Shown: positions 12,629 to 24,268 of the stretch, piece by piece
How positions within the stretch are numbered: position 1 is the first letter of the stretch
Layout of the letters: each line of letters opens with the position of its first letter
The notes under the pieces: generated by a model
Told to the model about the DNA's origin: nothing
The model's input: only the letters and a program-made list of their open reading frames with translations
Database searches by the model: none
Made by a program: the position numbers and the translations under genes
Assembly: GCA_002946415.1 (NCBI GenBank)
Contig: NJPS01000072.1
Location: 62,001-126,000 of the forward strand
DNA: 64,000 nt
Origin: Rutstroemia sp. NJR-2017a BVV2
Lineage: Eukaryota > Ascomycota > Leotiomycetes > Helotiales > Rutstroemiaceae
Reading direction: 5' to 3'

Positions 12629-14263
12629 ATGGCTCCACGTTGCTCAAGTGTGCAAGGCACCTTGACTCCTTTCCTTTACCCGTTTCTGTTCACAAGCACC
12701 GCGAGAATTATCCAGAGAAGTCCTCGCATCTGCTTGAACGCCTTTCGGAGACAAAGTACTTTAATCGATGAGACCAGTCAATCAACCCATCTGAACCCCC
12801 CACCATCCGACTACTCTCGAACGATATTCGCGGACAAGGCTACGATAGATATTCAATCGGGTAATGGCGGACATGGCTGTATCTCCTTCCTGCGAGAGAA
12901 ATACATAGCTGCAGGTCCTGCCAATGGAGGCGATGGAGGTACTGGAGGAAACGTCTACATACAAGCGGTTCGGGGAGAAACAAGCCTCCACAAACTCGCC
13001 CGGCGTCGAAGGATAAAGGCAGGTAGGGGAAAGAATGGTCAAGGCAAAACACAAGGAGGAGAAAGAGGAAATGATATCATAATTGAAGTTCCGGTTGGCA
13101 CAATCGTCCGAGAGCTCGACAGACATGATCCGGCCATGCTGGAGGAGGAAAGACGAATGATAGAAGCTGGTAAGCCGGATGGAGAGAAACTCGATGGGCC
13201 ATACAAGTGGAATCGAGAGAAGTGGGTGCTGTATCCTGCCATCACGCCCGAGGACATAGCTACTGCCGAGTTTCCTTCTCTGCCCCGAGGAAGAAAATCG
13301 GCACTAGCTGCAGCTCAAGTCAAAGGACCCATCTCTCTGGATCTGTCTGTGCCAATGGAGAGGCCTTTGCTTCTAGCCGCTGGTGCTGTAGGGGGCTTGG
13401 GCAATCCGCATTTTGTAACAAAGAGTGTCCCGCGGCCGAAGTATGCGACGAAGGGAGAACTCGGAATTCGAATAACATTGGAGCTTGAACTCAAACTTCT
13501 TGCTGATGTTGGCCTTGTCGGACTTCCCAACGCTGGTAAAAGTACCTTGCTACGCGCTATGAGCAATAGCCGAACAAGAGTCGGAGATTGGGAATTCACA
13601 ACATTGCAGCCAAATATTGGAACTGTGGTGCTCGACAACTACCGAGGACGACCTCTGGCCCAAGCTACTTACGAGTCGGGTGAGCCAAGGACAAACTTTA
13701 CAATTGCCGATATTCCTGGGCTGGTAGAGGATGCTCATTTGGACAGAGGTCTCGGCATTAGCTTTCTGCGTCACGTCGAACGAGCTCGAGTTCTTGCTTT
13801 CGTGGTCGATCTCAGCTCCCGAGATGCCGTCGAAACATTGCAAGGGTTATGGAAAGAGCTTGGGGAATACGAGCGAATGAAGATACAAGAGGAAAGGGAG
13901 AAGGTAGAGCCAATTGTGCATTGGACGCCGTTCACATCGGTAGAGGATGCCTTGGAAAATCGTTCCGAGACCATTATCATTCCTTCCGGGCCGACCTTCG
14001 AGAATCCTCTTGCACCTCAAATACCATCGATCGTCAATAAACCATGGTTTGTGGTTGCGAGCAAAGCGGATAAGCCTAATACTCAAGACAACTTCCAAAG
14101 ATTGAAGTCGTACCTTGGGGAGGTCGCATCCGGCAAAGCAGAGCATCCTTCCGGACAGAATAACGCTTGGACAGGAAAAGTGGAGGTTATACCCATCAGT
14201 GCGATCAACCGACATGGTGTCGAGAAGATTACCGAGTGGACCGTCGGTCTCCTCAATGCATAA
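12629..14263 (+). CDS. MTG2: Mitochondrial Obg-family GTPase Mtg2
   Basis: A single exon of 544 residues. Obg GTPases bind the large ribosomal subunit and act late in its assembly; the mitochondrial fungal form is Mtg2. Residues 1-45 are basic and hydroxylated without acidic residues, as in a mitochondrial import signal. The glycine-rich Obg domain covers roughly 65-285 (SGNGGHGCISFLREKY, GPANGGDGGTGGNV) and contains an insert around 165-220, usual in mitochondrial forms. The GTPase domain has G1 GLPNAGKST at 298-306, G2 TT near 324, G3 DIPG at 361-364 and a G4 that reads SKAD at 478-481 where NKxD is the norm. The Met used is the first in frame after a stop and gives the targeting peptide. 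Confidence 0.95.
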   Translation: MAPRCSSVQGTLTPFLYPFLFTSTARIIQRSPRICLNAFRRQSTLIDETSQSTHLNPPPSDYSRTIFADKATIDIQSGNGGHGCISFLREKYIAAGPANGGDGGTGGNVYIQAVRGETSLHKLARRRRIKAGRGKNGQGKTQGGERGNDIIIEVPVGTIVRELDRHDPAMLEEERRMIEAGKPDGEKLDGPYKWNREKWVLYPAITPEDIATAEFPSLPRGRKSALAAAQVKGPISLDLSVPMERPLLLAAGAVGGLGNPHFVTKSVPRPKYATKGELGIRITLELELKLLADVGLVGLPNAGKSTLLRAMSNSRTRVGDWEFTTLQPNIGTVVLDNYRGRPLAQATYESGEPRTNFTIADIPGLVEDAHLDRGLGISFLRHVERARVLAFVVDLSSRDAVETLQGLWKELGEYERMKIQEEREKVEPIVHWTPFTSVEDALENRSETIIIPSGPTFENPLAPQIPSIVNKPWFVVASKADKPNTQDNFQRLKSYLGEVASGKAEHPSGQNNAWTGKVEVIPISAINRHGVEKITEWTVGLLNA

Positions 14264-15239
14264 GACAATTGGCTTTAATCATGTATGTATCATATTATGT
14301 CACTCTACCAATGACTTGCATGCACAGAAACTATACACCATCTGCCTAGGATCTGGAGTTTTAATCTCATCAACGTCTTGATTCGTCCTCGTGCATATTT
14401 CAAGTTGGATGGTGGGGTATTTCATCAGTCGGATACTATGATATCTATATTAGTGATGTCTTAGCTGTTCTCCAGTGGGGTCCGACTTCCGTTATGCTGT
14501 CTTCTGTGCAGCCGTTACCCCGATCCGGGAAATTTATCGGTTGGAATGAGACATGGGTCGGCAACGATGCTGTGGCCCGTCTCTGTGATACTATAATTCT
14601 ACCCCGACGAATCCTTGAGTCCGAGTTGATGATCAATTGTCTGCCCCAGGATTATCGGAAGGAAGGAACATTCTTCCTAACTTCCATGTCTCAGGTTTGA
14701 GCTGAAGGTAGCCGTCAGTAATGTTCCTGCCTTGAAGTTTTTTCCAGAACAGTGGAATCAACGCTTGCGATTAAGTGAAACAACGGACAAAACTCACCAA
14801 TGTCGTGCACAATTCTCCGCGATGGGTGTCCGTTTCTGAAGCCAGAAGCACAAATACAGCAAGAGCTACACTTGTGGTGAAACACGAAACATGTGGTTGA
14901 AGTATCTCAAGTTGAACTTTGCAACACATTCACTCACGACGACTACCCGATTTGAACATTAGACACAACTTTGAGAGCTGAAATCAGGTGTTCGTAGTAA
15001 AGGTTGATGAACTTGCCGATCTAGTTGATCTGTCTCGCCGTCTTCGCTCAACTATAAAGATGTAGCTTGTTTCCACTGTCAACTATCTCCCTTTACTTCC
15101 ACAACCACATCAATCTTCCTTCGATCTGCCCGGATTTCAGATTTCTTTCACATCCACATCTTTCTAAGCACTGCAAGGCCCTTTCGGACGCTCTAAAGAT
15201 TTCCTACTTCCTTGAAGATCCTCAATCTATCATCTCGAG
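14264..15239. other. Intergenic region upstream of the monooxygenase
   Basis: About 1 kb with no gene. The last 180 bases before the monooxygenase start contain a TATA box and a C/T/A-rich leader. Confidence 0.5.
15053..15058 (+). promoter_or_regulatory. TATA box of the Baeyer-Villiger monooxygenase gene
   Basis: TATAAA lies 182 bases upstream of the start codon and is followed by a pyrimidine-rich leader. A good TATA box suggests regulated, inducible expression. This is inferred from position and sequence only. Confidence 0.55.
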
Positions 15240-17116
15240 ATGGCGACTAGCATAGCAACCCTTCCTGAGCTCCCCATTTCCGCACTTGATCCTCAGACCT
15301 TGGCACAGAAATATCACGTCGAGCGTGAAAAGAGAATTCGTGATGATGGTCTCACACAATACAGAGAACCCGTCGGAGAATTCGGACGTTTCCAAGACGA
15401 TACTTTGGTTGACGCAAACGTCAAGCGTGACCCAATCATTGCCGATACTAAAGTCTTGATTGTCGGTGGCGGCTATGGTGGATTATTGGCTGCTGCACGT
15501 CTTGCTCAGGAAGGCGTCACTGACTTCCGTATCCTCGAGAAGGGTGGTGGATATGGAGGTACATGGTACTGGAACCAATATCCTGGTTTGTAATTTCTCG
15601 CCAAAAAAATACAAACTGCCATGCTAACTTGGACTTCTTTGCAGGCGCACAATGTGACATCGAGTCGTACATATATCTACCGCTTCTTGAGGAGCTTGGC
15701 TATGTTCCAACCGAGAAGTATGCTCGAACCACTGAGATTCACAAACACATTCAGATGCTTGTGGAGAAATACGACCTGGAACCGAAGACTATCTTCTCTA
15801 CTGAAGTCAAGCAAATGAAGTGGGAAGAATCAGCACTTTCCTGGACTGTAGACACCAATCGTGATGATGTCTTCCGTGCAAACTTCGTCATTACTGCTAC
15901 TGGTATCTTGCACAAGCTGAAGCTTCCAGGTCTCGAAGGAATGGAGCTCTTTGAAGGAAAGTCCTTCCATACATCACGTTGGGACTACGGTGTCACAGGC
16001 GGTGACGTCAATGGCAACCTTCACAAGCTAGCCGATAAGCGGGTGGGAGTTATTGGCACTGGTGCAACCGCCGTCCAAATGTTACCTCACTTGGCAAACC
16101 ACTCAAAGCATGTCTACATCTTTCAACGCACTCCATCGACCATCAATGTTCGCAACAACAAGCCCACACCTCCGAAATTTTGCTCTTCTCTCAAGCCTGG
16201 ATGGCAAGAAGATCGAATGGAAAACTTCAACGATCAGATTTCCAACCGTTGTCAAAAGGTTGATCTTGTTCAGGATGGTTGGACACAAAATCCTGCTACA
16301 TCCATTATGGGCAAGGCCGGTGCTTGCGACGACCAAGCCAAACTTGGACAAATGATGATGATGGCAGATTTTGCACTTATGGAGCGAATCCGTGCTCGTG
16401 TTGACGAACTAGTTGAGGACAAAGAGACTGCAGAGAAGCTCAAACCATGGTATTCATCTATGTGCAAGCGCCCTTGTTTCCATGACGAATATCTGCAGCT
16501 CTTCAATCGAGACAACGTTCAACTTGTCGACACCAACGGAAAGGGTGTCGACAGAGTCTCCGAAAGAGGTGTTGTCTTCAACGGCCAAGAATACCCCGTC
16601 GATGTGCTCATCTACTCCACCGGATTCGAAGTCACCACCGCATACCAACGCCGCTCAGGTATCACGGTTATCGGCCGCGACGGCCAGATCCTCGACGAAA
16701 AATGGAAAAAAGGTCCCTCTACCTTCCACGGTTTTCAAACCGCTGGCTTTCCCAACTACTTCTTCTTCGGCACCACACAATCCGGTGTTTCGGCCAATTT
16801 CATGTATACCTTGACACATCAATCTCAACACACGGCATATATTATTGCGCAGTGTAAGAACAAAGGTATCAAAGCTGTGGAGCCTAGCAAGGAAGCCGAG
16901 GAGAAATGGGTGAAGGATATTCTTACTGGCGCTGGGCCGATGATGACTTATTTCATGCAGTGTACGCCTGGTTATTTCAATGGTGAGGGACATGTGGGCA
17001 AGCACCCAGAGTTTGGTAAGAACGCGCCGTATGGTGCTGGTGCTAGTGCTTGGGCCAAGTTGTTGGCGGATTGGAGAAAGGATGGTGAGATGGATGGCTT
17101 GGTGAAGATGTATTAG
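15240..17116 (+). CDS. Flavin-dependent Baeyer-Villiger monooxygenase
   Basis: Exons 15240-15585 and 15645-17116 join through a G|GC glycine codon to 605 residues. These FAD/NADPH enzymes insert one oxygen next to a ketone to form an ester or lactone. The FAD Rossmann motif GGGYGG is at 76-81, followed by [11 protein letters not shown] near 106-116. The Baeyer-Villiger fingerprint FxGxxxHxxxW is complete (F218, G220, H224, W228). The NADPH Rossmann motif GTGATA is at 253-258. The N-terminal extension of about 60 residues is usual for cyclohexanone/steroid-type fungal members. There is no signal peptide, so it should be cytosolic. No biosynthetic partner genes are adjacent, so the substrate is unknown. 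Confidence 0.95.
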
Positions 17117-18162
17117 TTGTGATGAGATGGAAGTTATGCTGGCAATGAAAGGCCTGATGGTGGTGGAAGTTATGGTGGCAATGCAAGTTATGGCGGTGAT
17201 GGATGATATGCTCGCAGGCAAAAGTCATCTTGCTTAGTTCTTGGCTGTTGTTCGTTATAGACCGATGGTTTGGTTTCCTAAAATTATAATTGCTTTATTC
17301 TGCTCATTCGCTGCCTGGATCTTGCTGAGCTCGATGGCTTTCCTAAATTCCGTCGTTGCCTTTAAGCAGAACCAATCTCACGATACTAACTTGCTGCCCC
17401 CTCTTCAGCTCCTGCTTCTCATTACTAAATCAATTTCCTTTTGGTTGTGAATCTCGCAACCTAAAAGCATTACAGCCGTGCCGGCGCAGCTTTCTATCTA
17501 TACTTTCATCGCCCATTCCAGGCTGCACTTCCTGCCTCAAGCCATTGGGGTCATCATTTCATAGTTCGGTTTCATGTTTCTACTATGTCTTTCCTGTGAC
17601 CAGTCGGACGGTTCCTTTTCGCATTATCAGATCTGACAGATGTCCACCTGCCCCCGGACTCCACAAACGCCAAGCGAGCTGTAGATCCTACGGTCCCTTG
17701 TCAGGTACGGTACTGGTCCGACGTGCCACAGGCGCAGCTCAGCTGCCAAGACCAATGAGATTACGACTAGGCATCACTTAATCCTTCCCATCCGAACACT
17801 ACCACCGGGAGAGAGCCGCAAGAACAACTCGTGTGGTCGATGATAGGGCTGCGTGTCACTGGGTGGCTTGAGAGACTTGAATTTGGTGGAGATTTTGCAT
17901 ACGAGGCTGGAGATCCTAAGATCCTACAATGCGATAGTACTCGGAGTGTAGTATTTTGTATTAGAGAGTAGTATTTTGGATCGGAGAGAAGAGGAGAAGT
18001 TTGGAGGATATAATGATCGCAAATCGTCGTTCAAGTTGCTTTTCGAAGGACATCCCCATCGATCAATCAATCATCCATTCGTTTATTCTTCAGTCTTCCT
18101 CAGGCATTCCAACTTACATTACTTTCCCGTCCATCTCATTACTTTAGATCTTGATTTTCAAC
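17117..18162. other. Intergenic region
   Basis: No gene seen. It holds the 3' flank of the monooxygenase and the promoter of the secreted NlpC/P60 protein; the 100 bases before 18163 are a C/T-rich leader. An open frame at 17356-17781 has Ser/Pro/Arg-rich translation without features of a real protein. Confidence 0.5.
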
Positions 18163-19236
18163 ATGTTCTCAAAGGTTTCTCTGGTAGCTTTCATCCTGGC
18201 TTCTGCCGTCGTCGCCATTCCTGTTCTCGAGGATGGGGGATCCACTTGCAGGTATGTATCAAAGCATCCATCACTTTCTATTTTTTCCAGGCTCAAATAC
18301 TAACACCGTTCCAGTGCACCTGTACGTCTCTCCAGCAGAAATTCCTCAGCATCTCCATACTAACACCAATCTAGGAAGGAAATGGAGTCTGCAAAGCGAC
18401 TTCATCATGCGTTTCCAATGGTTTCAACGTCGCCGGTCACTGTCCCGGCAGTGCCAATATCCAATGCTGCATAGCCAAAACTTGCAAGCCCCCCAACAGT
18501 GCCGCCGGTATCTGTCTCAACACCGGTGATGGCTGTTCTGGCGGCTCCTTCGTCCCCGGCTACTGCCCAGGAAGCAGCGGCATTCAATGCTGCGTCAAGA
18601 AAAGCGACAACGATGCCCAACAAGATGACAACGATGGGAAAGCAAGCGGAAAAGATGTTGTGGCAGCGGCGGTCAAGAAAGAGGGTATCACGTATGTTTA
18701 CGGCGGAGGTGGATGCGATGGACCTAGCAATGGCGGATTCGATTGCTCCGGTATGCATTATGCTGATTGTTGTTTTTGACATTGCAGAGTTTTGTGGGGA
18801 ATTATTGCTGAGAGATTCACAAAGGACTTACTCAATACGCCATCTGCCAAGCGGAACACTACACAATCCGTAAGTCTTGTCTCCTTTGCACTTCTGTTCT
18901 TCAAGACGGATGATGATCTAACAAGAAATGTAGCCCGAACCGCGCAACTCCAGTACCACTCCTCACTCGGCAAAAAGATCCCGCGCTCTCAAGCCAAGGC
19001 AGGAGATTTCATCTTCTGGGGAACCGACGGTGATTGTGTGAATCGTGTCCATCACGTTGGGATCTTCATGAGAGATAACTGGATGGTCAATGCCCCTCAC
19101 ACTGGAGCTTTGGTTCGTGAGAGTACTATTGGAACTACGAGCGAATTGTGCGAATATGCTATTCGGTAAGCTGCTTCCCCTAGCATACTACTCTGAAGTG
19201 CCCGCTGACTTATTCGATAGATTCTGGAAGGATTAG
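18163..19236 (+). CDS. Secreted NlpC/P60-type cysteine peptidase with Cys-rich N-terminal repeats
   Basis: Six exons: 18163-18251, a 7-base micro-exon 18315-18321, 18375-18750, 18825-18869, 18934-19165 and 19221-19236, giving 254 residues. The micro-exon is required: skipping it shifts the frame and runs into a stop. Both flanking introns have an ATACTAACACC branch site just before the acceptor. The protein has a signal peptide (about 1-19) and two cysteine-rich modules ending in IQCC (near 38-105). The NlpC/P60 domain has catalytic C156 in DCSG, H213 in HHVGIF and H228. In bacteria this fold cuts cell-wall peptides between gamma-D-Glu and the next residue, so action on bacterial peptidoglycan outside the cell is a reasonable inference. 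The family is patchy in fungi, suggesting old transfer from bacteria. Confidence 0.85.
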
Positions 19237-19972
19237 AGAGTTCTAGAGAGATAGGAATAGGGATGTGGAGCTGGTGACAGGTTTTCATTTATACACATAA
19301 GGCGGGAGTCGGAGACATTGGTTTTCTCTTATAGTTTGTGTTTCTGGGTTCTTCTCTGGTTTCTTCTCGGGCAAGAAGGCGCTGGGAGACGCACTTTTGT
19401 ATTACTTTGGTTGCTTTTTATTATTATATTTCATCTACCTTGTGTCAAATATTATTTCACTGCTTCTCGATCCACAAAGACGAGTAGCAACAAGACCGAT
19501 GCGTTCATAGAAGATATCGAATGAGCCGTCATGTCGCTGTCGTGCCGACCAGGCTAATTTTCAACAATTGATGAGAGGACGTTGGATTGCATGCGCAACA
19601 ACCAGGAGTAGTCCTACTGGGGGCCTCGTCCTTAGAATTATTAATTTCAGCAGGACACAAAGGAAAATGTATCAGTGCGGTCCTTAGAAGGTGGCTGTAT
19701 TGCGTTTTGGTAATGGAAGCCCACTCGATTGCTGAACAGCACAGATTTCAAGGATCAGGTAGGACGGAATATGAGATACTATAAATTATAGTCTGTGATG
19801 GAGATTCAGGCCAACAAACCAGCATAGGAATCCATTCCAGATCTAATACACCACACTCCACCTCATACCATAAACCCGCCTAGTTTGATCTCTCGAAAGA
19901 ACTTATATTGCTCCCACAGCCAGATGTGATTCAGAGCCAGTGCATACTGATTATGAGCAAAAGAAGAGCTGC
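19237..19972. other. Convergent intergenic region
   Basis: 3' flanks of the NlpC/P60 gene and LCP5. No further feature recognised. Confidence 0.5.
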
Positions 19973-21097
19973 TCATCGTCTGCCAGCACCTCTATCCCTC
20001 CTACCACTATCCAGTGTCTTCAATCTCTTCTGGAACCCTTGTCCCATCTGCATACCACTACCTCTCGGACCATCCTCAACTGCTCTCTTCCTGCTCTTCT
20101 CTAATACGTCCTTCATTCCACTTCCGCCACTCTTTCTCTTTGTCAAACGATCGATCCTATCAATCCCTTCACCCAAACCTCTCCACTCTTCACCACCATA
20201 TCCGGCATCTTGACGTCCACCAGCCTTGTTCTTCTTTGCCCTGTCTTTCTTGCTCTCCTTTGGCAATCTCACGTAGTTTCTTTCCTCATATTCTTTCCTC
20301 TCCGCATCCTCCTTTCTCTCCTTCTCGCTCTTTGATCTTCTTCCACCAGCGATAATAGTAGATCCAATACTTGGCTCAGCAAGTGGCGCAGTAGATAGCT
20401 CGGTATTGACAAATTCATCCAACGTCGCAGATTTGCTTGGTCGTTTTTCTTGTTTCTCGCGACGCTCAGTGGTTGGCATAGCAGTAGCCGTGATACGAGG
20501 AGGTCTGTATACACCATCTGATGACTTTCGCGTATCATCCTCGGTAGTGGCAGGTCGCAGAAGTGAAGACGGATTGGGTCGATATTGAAGGTCATCGATT
20601 TCGGACGCTTTCAGAGACACACCATTTGTCTCTTCGCCTTCACTATCATCATCGGATCCAGATTCATCATCATCCTCACTCGGCTCATCAGCCCCATTTG
20701 TAGTCGCTTTTGTCAAAGGCGCAATTGGACGAGCTGCATCATCCGCGGCGCGAAGGACCTTATCGATTTGGTATTTCAAACGTCCTTCAAGTGGTCGAAC
20801 TCCCTTGTCAAGGTAAACTCGCAATTCGACCAATTTCTTTACTACTAGATCATCCAAATTTTCATCTTCGTCTTCTGATGAATCGTCTCCTTTCTTCTGA
20901 TTCCGAATTTTGAGGAGAATAATGAAAACCAAGTTCTGCAGGTAAGAGAGTAGGAGCTCGTTCTTCACGTCGAGAAGAGATATTCCGTCTGCGGGTGGAG
21001 TAATAACTGCACTTTCAGGGGCTGTGTCGTTGGCAGCCGCCAATGATTGTGTGAGCGTAGCTAGTAAAGCTGGGAGGGAGGTTTCAACAGCAGCCAT
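19973..21097 (-). CDS. LCP5: U3 snoRNP-associated protein Lcp5 (neuroguidin/Sas10 family)
   Basis: A single exon of 374 residues. Lcp5 belongs to the Sas10/Utp3/C1D family and is needed in the nucleolus for early processing of 18S pre-rRNA with the U3 snoRNP. The Sas10/Utp3/C1D domain is seen at about 40-125 (LLDVKNELLLSYLQNLVFII, LVELRVYLDKGVRPLEGRLKYQI). An acidic disordered block follows (SEDDDESGSDDDSEGEE), then DLQYRPNPSSLLRP, a signature shared with neuroguidin. The C-terminal part is basic: EERNYVRLPKESKKDRAKK, GEEWRGLGEGIDRIDRLT and a final Arg/Gly-rich tail. It is divergent from the TM9 gene, with 443 bases between the starts. Confidence 0.93.
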   Translation of the reverse strand: MAAVETSLPALLATLTQSLAAANDTAPESAVITPPADGISLLDVKNELLLSYLQNLVFIILLKIRNQKKGDDSSEDEDENLDDLVVKKLVELRVYLDKGVRPLEGRLKYQIDKVLRAADDAARPIAPLTKATTNGADEPSEDDDESGSDDDSEGEETNGVSLKASEIDDLQYRPNPSSLLRPATTEDDTRKSSDGVYRPPRITATAMPTTERREKQEKRPSKSATLDEFVNTELSTAPLAEPSIGSTIIAGGRRSKSEKERKEDAERKEYEERNYVRLPKESKKDRAKKNKAGGRQDAGYGGEEWRGLGEGIDRIDRLTKRKSGGSGMKDVLEKSRKRAVEDGPRGSGMQMGQGFQKRLKTLDSGRRDRGAGRR

Positions 21098-21540
21098 TGT
21101 TGTGAATTGAATTGGTTAGAAGGTTGAATATTTTTTGCGCAAAGATTATTTTCGCGATAAATTATTTTATCGATAAGGATAGCGCGGCTTAAAGTTGATC
21201 CGGACTGTACCCTGCCACTATCCGCGCCTTACAACTTATTTGGCCAGATTAGTTAGAAGCTGTCAGTCCAAGCTCTGTCTGTTTGCTGCAAAGTCGTTCG
21301 TTTCAACTTGCGAATCCATATCTCGGACTTCCTTGATACCTCATTCCATTTTAAGGAAGCCAGCTTTGCATTCGTATGATATAAATTCATAAGAACTTTT
21401 ACTATTGCAGTCCCATGCTGGTTGTAGCATAAAGAAATTCGCGAGGATTGGACCTACGTAAGCTCTCCTTTCGTGCAGTATACGCCGTCGCAACTTGAAT
21501 CGTGGCTAATTGGATGAACCATAGATTTCCCATATTCAAT
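21098..21540. other. Divergent promoter region LCP5 / TM9 protein
   Basis: This short spacer must hold both promoters. No gene, and no TATA box obvious enough to assign. Confidence 0.5.
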
Positions 21541-23524
21541 ATGCGTCTAAGAGACCTAACGCCATCTGCGGCGCTATTTGCGACCCTACTCGTTGCGCCC
21601 GAACTATCCTCCGCATTCTACCTCCCTGGCGTTGCGCCGACTTCATATCAGAAAGGCGCAAAAGTCCCGTTATACGTCAATCGGCTTACCCCGGTAGGCT
21701 CGTACGAGGATGGTCAATTACGGTCCGTGGTGTCCTACGATTACTATCATCCCGCCTTCCATTTCTGCAGACCAGATCCGAAGCCAGAATATGTCTCCGA
21801 AAGTTTAGGCAGTATCCTATTCGGCGATCGAATCATGACATCGCCGTTCGAGCTCAAGATGGCAGTTAACGAAACCTGCGTACAACTATGCGAGGAGAAG
21901 AAGTTCGACGAAAGCTCGGCGAAGTGGGTAAACCGAAGGATACAACAGGGTTTCGCAATGAATTGGTTGGTGGATGGTTTGCCTGCGGGACAGTTGATTG
22001 AAGAGGAGATTACAAAAACAAGATTTTATAGTCAAGGGTTTGCTTTAGGGAGCAGTGACCAAAATCAAGTGCACCTCAACAACCACTACGACATCTTTAT
22101 TGACTATCACGAGGTTTCCGCTGGTTTGATGAGGGTTGTTGGTGTTATTGTGCAACCATCCTCTAGGACATTAAATCACCCAGGCGAGCCAAAGTGCGGA
22201 GCGGATGGTCCACAAGTTGTACTTTCAGAATCTGTCGAGACAGGTGTCACATACTCATACAGCGTTTGGTGGCAGCCTTCCAGTACCGCATGGGCAACCA
22301 GATGGGATAAATATCTTCACGTTTTCGACCCCAAGATCCATTGGTTCTCCTTGATCAATTCTGCCGTCATTGTGGTTTTCTTGGTTATCACTGTCCTCTC
22401 AATTCTCATGCGAACATTGAGAAAGGACATTCAACGCTACAACCGCCTCGACTCGATCAATCTCGATGATCTTTCTGGTACATCTGTTGCAGTAGAGGAT
22501 GGTGTACAAGAAGATTCTGGATGGAAATTGGTTCACGGGGATGTATTCCGCACACCCAGCCGACCATTGATTTTGAGTGTCTTCCTCGGCAATGGAGCTC
22601 AACTTTTCGTCATGACCGGTTTCACAATTGCTTTTGCGCTTCTCGGTTTCCTCTCGCCGTCAAATCGTGGCTCTTTGGGCACCATCATGATTCTCCTCTA
22701 CTCCGTCCTAGGATTTATTGGCGGCTACACTTCAGCCAGAGTCTATAAATCATTTGGTGGTGAACAGTGGAAGCTCAACATCGCATTGACACCTACCTTG
22801 GTTCCTGGTATTGTGTTCAGTACCTTCTTCCTCCTCAACCTATTCCTCTGGGCTAAGGAATCGTCCGGCGCAGTCCCATTCACAACCATGCTCGTAATTG
22901 TTTCTATCTGGTTTTTCTTCTCTCTACCACTTTCCTTCGCCGGAAGCTGGGTGGGATTCCGCCAACCCGCCATTGAACCACCTGTCCGAACCAACCAAAT
23001 CCCTCGCCAAATTCCCCCTTCGACTACCTACATGAAGCCTATCCCGTCCATGCTTCTGGTCGGTATCCTCCCATTTGGTGCCATCTTTGTCGAGCTCTAC
23101 TTCATCATGTCTTCGATCTGGTTCAGCAAGGTCTACTATATGTTTGGTTTCCTCTTCCTTTGCTACGGTCTCATGATCATCACCTGCGCCGCTGTCACCG
23201 TCCTCATGATATACTTCTTGCTATGTAGCGAAAACTACCATTGGCATTGGAGAGCGTTCTTGACGGCTGGTGCGTCGGCTGGATATGTATTCGCAAATGC
23301 TCTTATTTACTGGGCGACGAAGTTGCAGCTTGGTGGATTGGCGGGAAGTGTGCTTTACATTGGGTATAGTGCTTTGATTTCTTTCCTATTTTTTATACTT
23401 ACTGGTAAGTTGAAATCATGTTCCATCCTTTCTGAATTATTGCTAATGTCCTCAAGGTTCTATCGGATATTTCGCCAGCTGGGGATTCGTGCAGAAGATT
23501 TACGGATCCATCAAAATCGATTAG
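21541..23524 (+). CDS. TM9 (EMP70/nonaspanin) family endomembrane protein
   Basis: Exons 21541-23404 and 23457-23524 give 643 residues; an in-frame ATG at 21514 would add nine. TM9 proteins sit in the Golgi and endosomes and help sort membrane proteins and maintain adhesion and metal balance. A signal peptide (about 1-25) leads into FYLPGVAPTSY and a luminal domain of about 250 residues. Nine membrane segments follow from about residue 270. The last intron is important: splicing at 23405-23456 replaces an unspliced tail with IGYFASWGFVQKIYGSIKID. This restores the last membrane helix and the family KxD/E C-terminal motif (KID) that binds COPI and keeps the protein in the Golgi. Confidence 0.93.
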
Positions 23525-24268
23525 GCAATTTTACTTCTTTGTTTGCAGGGGAAACATGATATGCTGGGTTAGGTGGAATGAATGATAGAAATGGAAAAGT
23601 TAGGGACAGGTTTGGTTCGGCTTGGTGGCGGGTGTTTGTAGCTGTACTATAAAACTGGATTTTTCTTCTTCCTCCGTGCACTTTTTTCTCATAACTGAAG
23701 CATTTGCGGTGCGTAATGTATGAAATATTCGACGATGCGAAGTTGGCATGATTGGGGATGAGTGCAATTGGAACGGCGTCTACGAGCAAAGATTCTTGAT
23801 CATGAATGTATTAATAAGAAGGGATAGGCAACTGAAAGTGGAATTTTACATCGTGAGTTAATGAATGGCACTTTATGGATAGATGAGATTTAGCGGTAGT
23901 TTTGGATTCCGGTGAGGTAAGGTAGCCTCTACTGCGTAAGTTGTCCATTCTCCATGCTACGTAGGGCTAAACGGTCTAGATACAACGACCGCATTGGTGT
24001 TGCCCGTGGTGCGTATAACTAAAACAGTTATCCTGTTGAAAGAATGAATGTCAGCTGAGCTCCACAAAGCTTTCGAAAAATCATGACATTGAGGGTAGGA
24101 ACTTTCAGAGAGGCTCGCATGCGTAAATTTCGTAACCATGGAGTATGTCTTCAAGACTAATCGATTTTTGATACAATCATCATAAAGTTGTTTGTTGGGG
24201 CGGCGAAAACAAAGGGGAAGCAAAATAAGATCCCGTAAACTTACCAGCAGGAGATATAGCAGGAATCT
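23525..24268. other. Convergent intergenic region
   Basis: 3' flanks of the TM9 gene and MED4; no other feature seen. Confidence 0.5.

Noticed and set aside
15240..19236. Metabolite cluster of monooxygenase and NlpC/P60 protein
   Set aside because: No synthase, transporter or regulator accompanies them, and the neighbours are housekeeping genes.
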